Of a stretch of 64,000 nt of DNA, positions 8,989-16,153 are shown in pieces. The notes beneath the pieces were generated by a model. That model was not told the origin of the DNA and searched no databases. It was given only the letters and a program-made list of their open reading frames with translations. Made by a program: the position numbers and the translations under genes. Position 1 is the first letter of the stretch, and each line of letters starts with the position of its first letter. Origin of the DNA: Bradyrhizobium sp. ARR65. Lineage in GTDB: Bacteria; Pseudomonadota; Alphaproteobacteria; Rhizobiales; Xanthobacteraceae. The stretch is from contig NZ_AWZU01000005.1 in NCBI RefSeq assembly GCF_000472385.1, forward strand, positions 62,252-126,251. The letters run 5' to 3'.

Positions 8989-9999
8989 ATGCTGAAATAC
9001 CTCACCAAACTCGCGATGGACATTCTCCCGTCGGTCGTCGCGACCGTGCTCGGGGCGTATATCGTCAATCACTACATTTCGAATAAGCCAGCGGCCGACA
9101 CGCCAGCCGCGGCTGTCTCGTCTGCGCAACAATCAAAGCAGGCTGACACCGGCGCCACGCCTCAGCCGGGTGTCAAGGCCAAGGGCATTTCCGAAAAGGC
9201 GATGATGGAGAAGGCGGCGGCCGAGCGGCCCGCCGAGGCCAAGCCTGCGGAAGCGAAAGCGGCTGAGACAAAGGCGACTGAGACAAAGGCGACCGAAACA
9301 AAGGCGACCGAAACGAAGGCAGCCGAGACGAAGTCCGGCGAGAGCAAGCCGACCGAGACGGCAAGCGCTCCCACGGAGTCGCGCCGTCACCTGTTGTTCT
9401 CGCGCGAGAAGGAAAAGGCGGTGGCCAAGGCCGCGCCCGCTCCGACGCCTGCGGCTGTTGCCAGCGCTCCCGCCGCGACGCCGGCGAACCCCGCCGCGGC
9501 ATCTGGCCCGACTCCGACGGTTGAGGCGTCCGTGGCTCCTACCGAAGAGCACCACGATGCTGCGGAGCTTGCGCGCGCGGCCATCGAGCGGCTGCGTGGG
9601 ATGAACGAGAGCGCATCGCGCTCCCCGGAAGCTGCGCGTGCTGTGGAGGCGCCCAAGGTTCAGGAGGCGCCGCGCACGGTTGCGGTCGCGCCGGTGCGGC
9701 CGCTGCCGCCGCCGATCACGGTTTCCACGCCGCCGGTTGATCCGGTCGCCTCGGTGCCTCCGCCAGCCTATCCGCCTTATACGGCCTCGGTCGGCAACGA
9801 TGATCCCAACCGGCCGGTCCCGCCGGCGGACATTCCGCAGCCGCCGGCCCAGGCACCGCTCGACCTGCGGGCAGACGCTGCCGTTGCCCCCAGTCCGCGC
9901 GACCACGCCCGTAATGTCGCCGAAGATATGCTGTCGGCGGCGAAGTCGATGTTCCACGCGGTCATACCGGGCTCGAACTCGCAGAAGTTTACGGAATAG
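8989..9999 (+). CDS. Membrane-anchored Ala/Pro/Thr-rich protein of unknown function
   Basis: This 336-residue protein is not recognised as a known family. One hydrophobic segment at about residues 9-26 probably anchors it in the inner membrane. The remainder is low-complexity Ala/Pro/Glu/Lys/Thr and appears disordered. It contains tandem A-x-E-T-K pentapeptides encoded at about 9253-9350 and then proline-rich stretches. A short less biased segment near the end (DHARNVAEDMLSAAKSMFHA) may be a helical contact region. ATG 8989 is chosen because GGGGAG lies eight bases upstream; an in-frame GTG at 8944 would add 15 unlikely residues. A cell-envelope or scaffold role is only a guess. Confidence 0.65.
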   Translation: MLKYLTKLAMDILPSVVATVLGAYIVNHYISNKPAADTPAAAVSSAQQSKQADTGATPQPGVKAKGISEKAMMEKAAAERPAEAKPAEAKAAETKATETKATETKATETKAAETKSGESKPTETASAPTESRRHLLFSREKEKAVAKAAPAPTPAAVASAPAATPANPAAASGPTPTVEASVAPTEEHHDAAELARAAIERLRGMNESASRSPEAARAVEAPKVQEAPRTVAVAPVRPLPPPITVSTPPVDPVASVPPPAYPPYTASVGNDDPNRPVPPADIPQPPAQAPLDLRADAAVAPSPRDHARNVAEDMLSAAKSMFHAVIPGSNSQKFTE

Positions 10000-10251
10000 G
10001 GGACGCGTCGCCGTTGTTGCGGCGGGCCGGATGTGTCCCTGAAACTTCTTCCGTTTTACTCTATGGCGTGTGGCTAGCGCTCTTCGTCACGAGCGCCGTG
10101 TGAGCCGATACCCGTCGTCCATCAGCGACGAACGGATTTCGCAGAGCCGGCCGCGAGACATCCCGAATTGAGAGACACTGGAATCGCGGCTGCGCAAGGT
10201 GAGGGCGTGCTTGCTTTCACCGGCGGGACGCTGCGTAAGAAAAAGCAGTTT
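10000..10251. other. Intergenic, no gene seen
   Basis: Between the Ala/Pro-rich gene and the rpsU terminator I see no coding frame with ribosome site or family resemblance and no clear repeat. It separates convergent transcripts. Confidence 0.5.
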
Positions 10252-10286
10252 GCAAAAATAATAACGCGGACCCGTTCGGCCCGCGT
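10252..10286 (-). terminator. Rho-independent terminator of rpsU
   Basis: On the minus strand, a 9-bp stem (ACGCGGGCC against GGGTCCGCGT, with one G-U pair and loop GAACG, 10264-10286) is followed by TATTATTTTT. It lies 30 bases beyond the rpsU stop codon. Confidence 0.85.
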
Positions 10287-10316
10287 CACCGCATAGCAGA
10301 TCCGAGAAAGTTCGTA

Positions 10317-10613
10317 TCAGCGCATGCCGCGCGGGGGAGCGCCCGCACCGCCACGGCCCGCGCCGCCACGGTCAGCACTAGCGCCGAACGCCGGCTTTGG
10401 CTTCATCGGCAGCAGGCCTTCGCGCTGCAGCTTCTTGCGCGCGAGCTTGCGCGCACGGCGCACGGCTTCGGCCTTTTCGCGGGCCTTCTTCTCGGATGGC
10501 TTTTCGTAATGGCCGCGGAGCTTCATCTCGCGGAAAATGCCTTCGCGCTGCATCTTCTTCTTCAGCGCCTTGAGGGCTTGATCAACATTGTTATCGCGAA
10601 CGAGTACCTGCAC
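10317..10613 (-). CDS. rpsU: 30S ribosomal protein S21
   Basis: Small-subunit protein S21, which aids base-pairing of the mRNA leader with 16S rRNA. The N-terminus [20 protein letters not shown] and the following basic helix are diagnostic. At 98 residues it is longer than the enterobacterial protein because of a Gly/Ala/Arg-rich tail (residues 75-98), which is usual in Rhizobiales. It is followed by a clear terminator at 10252-10286 and is preceded by about 170 bases of gene-free sequence that must hold its promoter and leader. It appears monocistronic. Confidence 0.95.
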   Translation of the reverse strand: MQVLVRDNNVDQALKALKKKMQREGIFREMKLRGHYEKPSEKKAREKAEAVRRARKLARKKLQREGLLPMKPKPAFGASADRGGAGRGGAGAPPRGMR

Positions 10614-10786
10614 CCGGCATCCTCTTTTCAGTAAATCGGAATGGAATTGGCTAACGTAAGGGGCTGGCGAAAGGCCTCGCCCATTACCTCGAGCGGGCGG
10701 ATGTATCAGACAAAAGCGAAATTGTCCACCGTCGCGGGCCGCCCTGGCTGCGTTTAAGCGGAAAAATCGCTTCTTTTTGACCGCGA

Positions 10787-11899
10787 TCAGCCCGATTTTG
10801 ATGCGTGAGCCATCACCTGCGTCACATGGCCCATTTTGCGTCCTGGCCGCGGCTCTCCCTTACCGTAGATGTGAACGGTCGCGCCGGGAACGGTGAGCCA
10901 TTGCGGGTAGGAGTGAATCTCGTCCCCGATCAGGTTGATCATGGTGACCTCGCCGTGACGCACGGGTTTTCCGAGCGGCCAGCCGGCAATTGCGCGGATG
11001 TGCTGCTCGAATTGCGAGATCGAGGCCCCGTCAAGCGTCCAATGGCCGGAATTGTGCACCCGCGGCGCAATTTCATTGACCAGAACCTTATGACCGGTCG
11101 CATCCGCGAGCACGAACATCTCCACGGCCAGCACGCCCACGTAATTGAGGGCGTTGGCAATCCGTCCGGCGATGTCGCGCGCTTGCGCCGCGAGGCTATC
11201 GGGGATTGCGGCTGGTGCGCGCGAGACTTTCAGAATGTGGTCGCGGTGTTCGTTCTCGGTGACATCGAAGCATTCGACATTGCCGTCCGCCGCGCGCGCC
11301 GCGATCACGGAAATCTCCCGCTCGAATGGGACGAAGGCCTCGAGGATCGCGGCTTTGGTCCCAAGCTCTTCCCAGATCCGGTCCAGCTCATCATCACGGT
11401 CGCGGATGAGGGCTTGGCCTTTGCCGTCATAGCCGAAGCGTCGGGTCTTCAGCACCGCGGGGACGCCGATGCGCGCGACGGCTTCGCGCAGCGAGGCGGC
11501 CGAGGTGACATCGGCGTAAGGGGCCGTGCCGATACCCAGTCGCGTCACAAAATCCTTCTCGGCAAGGCGGTCCTGGGTGGTCTCCAGGATCTTCCGGTCC
11601 GGCAGCACTGGCCGGCGCGCGGAGAGGATCAGCGCGGCCGCAGCCGGAACGTTCTCGAACTCATAAGTGATGACGTCAACGTCGTTGGCGAACAACTCGA
11701 GCGCCTCGACATCGGCATATTCCGCGCAGACCGCGTTCGCCACCACGTCGAAGGCCGGCGAGTCCGGATCTGGCGAAAACACCTGACAGCGCAGGCCCAG
11801 CCGGGCTGCCGCCATGGCCAGCATCCTGCCCAATTGTCCGCCCCCGAGGATTCCGATCGTGTCGCCGGGTTTGAGCTTCACCTGAGAGAGAGATGTCAC
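10787..11899 (-). CDS. purK: 5-(carboxyamino)imidazole ribonucleotide synthase (PurK)
   Basis: ATP-grasp enzyme of purine synthesis that makes N5-CAIR from AIR, bicarbonate and ATP. It has 370 residues, the expected size. The N-terminal [16 protein letters not shown] nucleotide-fold motif, the central [16 protein letters not shown]-grasp loop and the C-terminal [14 protein letters not shown] signature are all present. The start codon overlaps the end of purE in an ATGA junction at 11896-11899, so translation is coupled. No terminator is obvious immediately downstream. Confidence 0.96.
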   Translation of the reverse strand: MTSLSQVKLKPGDTIGILGGGQLGRMLAMAAARLGLRCQVFSPDPDSPAFDVVANAVCAEYADVEALELFANDVDVITYEFENVPAAAALILSARRPVLPDRKILETTQDRLAEKDFVTRLGIGTAPYADVTSAASLREAVARIGVPAVLKTRRFGYDGKGQALIRDRDDELDRIWEELGTKAAILEAFVPFEREISVIAARAADGNVECFDVTENEHRDHILKVSRAPAAIPDSLAAQARDIAGRIANALNYVGVLAVEMFVLADATGHKVLVNEIAPRVHNSGHWTLDGASISQFEQHIRAIAGWPLGKPVRHGEVTMINLIGDEIHSYPQWLTVPGATVHIYGKGEPRPGRKMGHVTQVMAHASKSG

Positions 11900-12384
11900 G
11901 CCTTGTCCTCCGGCCGCTCGGCGACCGCGTCAGTCTGCTGCTGGCGCCACGCGGCAAGCCGTGCCGCCAGCGCGCTATCCTCAAGCGCCAGCACGCTCGC
12001 AGCGAGCAGCGCCGCATTGATCGCACCCGACTTGCCGATCGCGAGCGTTCCCACCGGCACGCCGGCCGGCATCTGCACGATCGAATAAAGCGAATCCAGG
12101 CCCGAAAGCGTCTTGCTCTCGATGGGGACGCCGAGGACCGGAAGTTCGGTAAGCGAGGCCGTCATGCCCGGCAGATGGGCCGCGCCGCCTGCGCCGGCGA
12201 TGATGACCTTGAAGCCAGCCGCCTTGGCGCCCTTGGCGAAAGCAAACAGCCGGTCCGGGGTGCGATGCGCGGATACGATCCTTGTATCGCAGGCAATGCC
12301 GAGCGCGGCGAGCGTGTCGGCGGCGTGGCGCATGGTTTCCCAATCCGACTGGCTTCCCATGATGATGGCTATTGGCGCGGGCAT
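11896..12384 (-). CDS. purE: N5-carboxyaminoimidazole ribonucleotide mutase (PurE)
   Basis: Class I PurE, which converts N5-CAIR to CAIR in the step after PurK. It has 162 residues and carries the active-site loop [12 protein letters not shown] near the N-terminus, the HRTPDRL segment and the [10 protein letters not shown] motif that together bind the substrate. It is the first gene of a purE-purK operon with a four-base overlap. The divergent diguanylate cyclase gene begins about 150 bases away. Confidence 0.97.
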   Translation of the reverse strand: MPAPIAIIMGSQSDWETMRHAADTLAALGIACDTRIVSAHRTPDRLFAFAKGAKAAGFKVIIAGAGGAAHLPGMTASLTELPVLGVPIESKTLSGLDSLYSIVQMPAGVPVGTLAIGKSGAINAALLAASVLALEDSALAARLAAWRQQQTDAVAERPEDKA

Positions 12385-12535
12385 GAGGTCAATTCTTCTC
12401 GGGAATCCAGAAACATAGGCCTAAGTATAGGTTCAGGCCCGACAGCGGCAAGGCGTGGCAAAGGAAGGGGAATGCACTATCCTGTCTCGGCTCATCCCGG
12501 CAAGCCTCATCGGCGTGCCGCAGTTAAGGATATGT

Positions 12536-13234
12536 ATGAAAAAAAGGACCAGGGCACGGGCGCGCCCGTCTGCCGTAAAGAAGCGCCGCAAAGGAACCGG
12601 AACCGGGTCCAAGAGGCCACCGCGCAAAATCCCCCCGAAGGGCCGTTCACCTGCAACCACCGACCGTGCCAAACAGACCATCCGACAGCTCAAGGCCCAG
12701 CTTGCGCAGGCCCACAGGCGGATCGAGGAGCTGCAGGCCTCGGCCGAAACCGATTTCCTGCTGAACATTCTCAATCGGCGCGGCTTCGAGCGCGAGCTCA
12801 ACCGTTCCATCGCCTATATCAAGCGCTACCAAGCCACCGGCGCGGTGATCATCCTCGATGTCGATCGCCTCAAGCCGATCAACGATGCGTTCGGGCACGC
12901 CGCAGGCGATGAGGTGCTCAAGGCGGTGGCGACGGCGCTTGGCCGGCAGGTTCGGGCATCCGACGTTGTCGGGCGGCTTGGCGGCGACGAGTTCGCAGTG
13001 CTGCTATGGAATCTGAGCGAAACCGATGCGCGGGCCAAGGCTGCCTCGCTGGAGCAGTCCATCGATGAGCTGAGCTTCGTGTTTCAGGGACGCACCGTCA
13101 CGGCCGGCGCATCGGCAGGTGTTGCCATCCTGGGGCCGCACACGGATGCAGCGCGCGCGCTCGAAGCAGCGGACGCTGCGATGTACCTGCGCAAGGCGCA
13201 ACGGCGCCGCGAGGAGGAAAAGGCTGCGCTTTAG
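12536..13234 (+). CDS. Diguanylate cyclase (GGDEF)
   Basis: A 232-residue protein predicted to make cyclic di-GMP. Residues 1-45 are strongly basic (lysine/arginine-rich), residues 46-66 form a likely coiled-coil linker, and residues 68-230 form a GGDEF domain. The catalytic motif GGDEF is at 149-153. An inhibitory-site RxxD (RASD) stands exactly five residues before it, so product feedback is expected. No sensor domain or membrane helix is seen, so the basic tail may bind nucleic acid or membrane. ATG 12536 is chosen for its AAGGA ribosome site. The stop codon TAG is the first part of the adjoining palindromic repeat. Confidence 0.88.
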   Translation: MKKRTRARARPSAVKKRRKGTGTGSKRPPRKIPPKGRSPATTDRAKQTIRQLKAQLAQAHRRIEELQASAETDFLLNILNRRGFERELNRSIAYIKRYQATGAVIILDVDRLKPINDAFGHAAGDEVLKAVATALGRQVRASDVVGRLGGDEFAVLLWNLSETDARAKAASLEQSIDELSFVFQGRTVTAGASAGVAILGPHTDAARALEAADAAMYLRKAQRRREEEKAAL

Positions 13235-13380
13235 AGCATGATCCGGACCCGGAGGGTCGCGGTAGCGCAAAGTGTGCAGCGGCTTTCCGAAAACATGCCC
13301 TCGGGCTCGACCCGGGGAATCATCTCTAACGAAAGCTAGGAGCGCGATGACGATTCAACATGATCTCATCGCGCTCTAAA
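13232..13380. repeat. Palindromic intergenic repeat, copy 1 (TAGAGCATGAT family)
   Basis: It begins TAGAGCATGATCCGG, has AAAGTGTGCAGCGGC and TTTCCGAAAACATGCCC, and ends in the inverted pair AGCGCGATGACGATTC...CATCGCGCTCTAAAG. The same boxes recur at 35717, 40531 and, partly, 63209. It lies between two convergent genes. The left gene's TAG stop and the right gene's stop (on the minus strand) both fall inside the element. This copy carries about 40 extra bases in its middle relative to the other two full copies. Confidence 0.85.
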
Positions 13381-13627
13381 GCTCGCCCAGATCATCTGGG
13401 ACGCGGCCGAACTTTTGTAGAAGCCGCGCGTCGCTGAACTCGCCGAGCATCGGGTCGCCGCTGCGGCTGAACGCCACCGCGCCGATATTGCCGGGCAGCC
13501 GCGACAACAGCTCGGCACGCCGCAGCGCGGTTGCGGGGCTCTGGCATTCCTCGGCGGCGCCCGCGATCGGCGCGCCGCCGTCGTCCTGTGCGAAAGGCAT
13601 TGCGACATAGTAGGTGACATCAGCCAT
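13376..13627 (-). CDS. Small protein of unknown function
   Basis: An 83-residue protein beginning MADVTYYVAMPF. I do not recognise a named family, although the sequence reads as a genuine globular protein (regular alternation, no low complexity). A GGAG site lies a few bases upstream of ATG at 13627. It is downstream of another small gene on the same strand with a 23-base gap, so the two are probably co-transcribed. Its stop codon lies in the terminal CATCGCGCTCTA of the adjoining palindromic repeat, so its last residues may have been set by repeat insertion. Confidence 0.6.
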   Translation of the reverse strand: MADVTYYVAMPFAQDDGGAPIAGAAEECQSPATALRRAELLSRLPGNIGAVAFSRSGDPMLGEFSDARLLQKFGRVPDDLGEL

Positions 13628-13650
13628 CGCTTCGCTCCCGTCTTGAAGGA

Positions 13651-13857
13651 TCACGCGGCACTGCTTGTGGAGCCCGTCAGCTTTTTCGGCATACAGCCGG
13701 ACGAGATCGCAGCCTGCAATTCCGCAAGCTCAGCTTCCAGATATTCGTTCGCCATGATCAGCGCCTTGATGGTGCTACGCATGTTGCCGTCGCACATGGC
13801 AATCGCCTGATCGCAGGCCTCTTCGTAATGGCTGTTGTCGAAAGGTGATACGGACAT
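13651..13857 (-). CDS. Small protein of unknown function, likely helical
   Basis: A 68-residue protein starting MSVSPFDNSHYEEACDQAI. It is acidic, and residues 15-55 are strongly helix-forming (ALIMANEYLEAELAELQAAI). AAGGA lies eight bases ahead of the chosen ATG. It pairs with the next small gene on the same strand. Function unknown; a small regulatory or adaptor protein is possible but not shown. Confidence 0.6.
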   Translation of the reverse strand: MSVSPFDNSHYEEACDQAIAMCDGNMRSTIKALIMANEYLEAELAELQAAISSGCMPKKLTGSTSSAA

Positions 13858-14018
13858 GCTGATGATCCTTGCTCGACCTCCTGTAATGTTCTCTTTTTGT
13901 TCTTTCGGAGTCAAGCGAGAAAAACCTGCCGACGAACGCGGCGACGAGAAAATCTTTGGCCCAATAATCGAGCTGAAGGCTTTAAGGATCAGGCGCCGGT
14001 GCGATCCGCCGCGCGGGC

Positions 14019-14225
14019 CTACGCGATGATGTCGGGAGTGATCTGGTCTTCGATGAAGGCGATACGGTCGCGCAACAGCAGCTTGCGCTTCTTCATGCGT
14101 TGCAGTCGCAACAAGTCCGGCGCGGGCGATTGATGCAGGGCATCGATGGCCGCATCGAGATCGCGATGCTCTTGCTGCAATCGGGCGAGCTCGGCCTGGA
14201 GTTCGCGCTCATCTTCGTTGGTCAT
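14019..14225 (-). CDS. DUF465 / YdcH family protein
   Basis: A 68-residue, almost wholly alpha-helical protein. It shows the family layout: an N-terminal coiled-coil segment (ELQAELARLQQEHRDLDAAI) followed by the basic RMKKRKLLLRDRI motif near residues 43-55. The family's biochemical role is not established. A second, shorter relative lies about 300 bases away on the opposite strand (14523-14708). Both face away from the shared spacer, so they are divergently transcribed. Confidence 0.8.
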   Translation of the reverse strand: MTNEDERELQAELARLQQEHRDLDAAIDALHQSPAPDLLRLQRMKKRKLLLRDRIAFIEDQITPDIIA

Positions 14226-14522
14226 GTTGCACGATAGCCGAAAAACGCGATGAGGTTGCGAAAGGCTGTGGAAAGCCTGTGGGAAATATCAACCCTGCAG
14301 CCGTCTTCCGCAAGCCGCCAAACGTGGTGCCGCGCATGAGAACAAGCCAAGCCTGTGATTCCGAAAGCGGAAGGAGCATCCGGTTCCTTGCTCACGCTTC
14401 GTTACGCATGACAGTCAAAAATGACGGCACTGATTCGGATCCCCATCGACAGATACCGGGACTGGTGTAGACTTCGCCGTCCCGATCGAATCTTGAGGTT
14501 CATCCTACCGAGGAGGTTTCGA

Positions 14523-14708
14523 ATGGCAATTCAGGCACATCTCGTTGAACTGGAGCGGAAACACAAAATCCTTGAAAACGAGTTGCACGAAGCCCTTCTA
14601 CACCTTTCAACGGACGACCTGGAAATAGCCGAACTGAAGCGCCGGAAACTGATGGTGAAAGACCAGATCGAGCGCTTGAAGAATCAAAGCGACGAGACCT
14701 TACACTAA
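14523..14708 (+). CDS. DUF465 / YdcH family protein, second copy
   Basis: A 61-residue relative of the protein at 14019-14225. It has the coiled-coil opening AHLVELERKHKILENELHEA and the diagnostic ELKRRKLMVKDQIERL segment at residues 39-54. A strong GAGGAGG ribosome site precedes ATG 14523. The two paralogues share a spacer of about 300 bases in which I see no other gene. Function unknown. Confidence 0.82.
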   Translation: MAIQAHLVELERKHKILENELHEALLHLSTDDLEIAELKRRKLMVKDQIERLKNQSDETLH

Positions 14709-14826
14709 CTCTGCACTGTAAAATCCGCGGATCGGCCCGGAGAGGCGGTTCGCTATCCGGGCGGATCGCGGCGACTTCTTCCCTTCACCACTCATCAACC
14801 ATAGCTCCGCGCCGACGCGTGTGGGG

Positions 14827-15930
14827 CTATTTGCTTGCGAGTTCGCCGACATGGTCGGCGATCGCGAGCGATGATGTGAGCCCCGGCGATTCGATTCCGA
14901 ACAGGTTGATCAATCCGCCAACGCCGTGATCGCGCGGCCCTTGAATCACAAAATCCTGCACGGCGACTGATGGGGGCACGATCTTCGGACGCATCCCGGA
15001 ATAGCTCGGCATCAGTGCCCCATCCGGCAGCGTCGGCCAGTACTTTCGAATTGCCGGATAAAACCGTTCCGCACGTGCCGGATTCACTGCGTAGTCGATA
15101 TGGTCGACCCACTCGACGTCAGGACCGAAACGCGCCTGCCCCGCCATATCGAGCGTGAGATGCACGCCAAGCCCGCCGGGCTCGGGCACCGGATAGATGA
15201 GACGCGAGAACGGCGCCCTCGCGCTGCAACTGAAGTAATTGCCTTTGGCCAGATAGGGCGTCGGGACCAGCTCCTGCGGCATGCCCTCGATCCTGCGTGC
15301 TATCTCCGGCGCGGAAAGGCCGGCCGAATTGATCAGCAGCGAACATTCCAGCGTCATCGGCGCGTCGCCGCCGGCGTCGATTTCGATGCGATCGCCTTTC
15401 ACGCGCGCACGAAGCAGCGGGGTATGAAAGGCGAAGGCCGCGCCCGCGTCCTCGGCGTCGCCGCGCAAGGCCAGCATATAGGCATGGCTGTCGATGATGC
15501 CGGTGGAGGGCGAGAGCAGCGCCGCCTCGCAAGCGAGCGCCGGCTCCAGCGCCCGCGCCGCCGCGCCGGACAGAAGTTGCAGGTCGTCGACGCCGTTGGC
15601 CTCGGCATGGGCGCGGATCGACTGCAACCTGTCGGTTTCCTTGCCGCTTGTCGCGACGATCAGCTTGCCGCAATTGCGGTGAGGCACGCCGTGGTCGGCG
15701 CAGTAGCGGTAGAGCGCGCGTTTGCCGCTCACGCAGAACCGCGCCATCAGGCTTCCCGCCTTGTAATAGATGCCGGCGTGGATCACTTCACTGTTGCGGG
15801 AGGAGGTGACGGTGCCGATTCCCTCGGCGGCCTCCAGCACGATGACTTCGCGGCCGGAAAGGGCAAGGCGTCTCGCAATGGCAAGGCCGATGACGCCCGC
15901 GCCGACAACGACGCACTCAACCCTGTCCAT
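14827..15930 (-). CDS. FAD-dependent oxidoreductase, L-2-hydroxyglutarate oxidase-like (LhgO)
   Basis: A 367-residue DAO-type flavoenzyme. The dinucleotide-binding motif [14 protein letters not shown] is at residues 6-19, followed by the acidic strand end VLEAAEGIG and the [14 protein letters not shown] segment, which is characteristic of L-2-hydroxyglutarate dehydrogenase/oxidase. The C-terminal [23 protein letters not shown] closes the FAD site. The enzyme would return L-2-hydroxyglutarate to 2-oxoglutarate, passing electrons to quinone or oxygen. ATG at 15930 starts directly at the flavin fold; longer N-termini are not family-like. Other DAO-family substrates cannot be excluded. Confidence 0.85.
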   Translation of the reverse strand: MDRVECVVVGAGVIGLAIARRLALSGREVIVLEAAEGIGTVTSSRNSEVIHAGIYYKAGSLMARFCVSGKRALYRYCADHGVPHRNCGKLIVATSGKETDRLQSIRAHAEANGVDDLQLLSGAAARALEPALACEAALLSPSTGIIDSHAYMLALRGDAEDAGAAFAFHTPLLRARVKGDRIEIDAGGDAPMTLECSLLINSAGLSAPEIARRIEGMPQELVPTPYLAKGNYFSCSARAPFSRLIYPVPEPGGLGVHLTLDMAGQARFGPDVEWVDHIDYAVNPARAERFYPAIRKYWPTLPDGALMPSYSGMRPKIVPPSVAVQDFVIQGPRDHGVGGLINLFGIESPGLTSSLAIADHVGELASK

Positions 15931-16153
15931 GGATCGTCCGGGGTCCCGTGGGCTGATTGTATCCGCTGGCGCTGGGGCGATTGCGCGGAACCGGTGACAG
16001 CACGCCATCCATCAGAGCTGCTGTTAAGGGACTGGTAATCATGTCAGGGCAATTGCCGTAATTTGAGTCACATTTGGAGGTTATGCGGGTACGCGTTTAC
16101 CCGATCCAAACCGGTCAAGCCAGACACTCCGTGGTTGAATCCGCGGGTGAATA

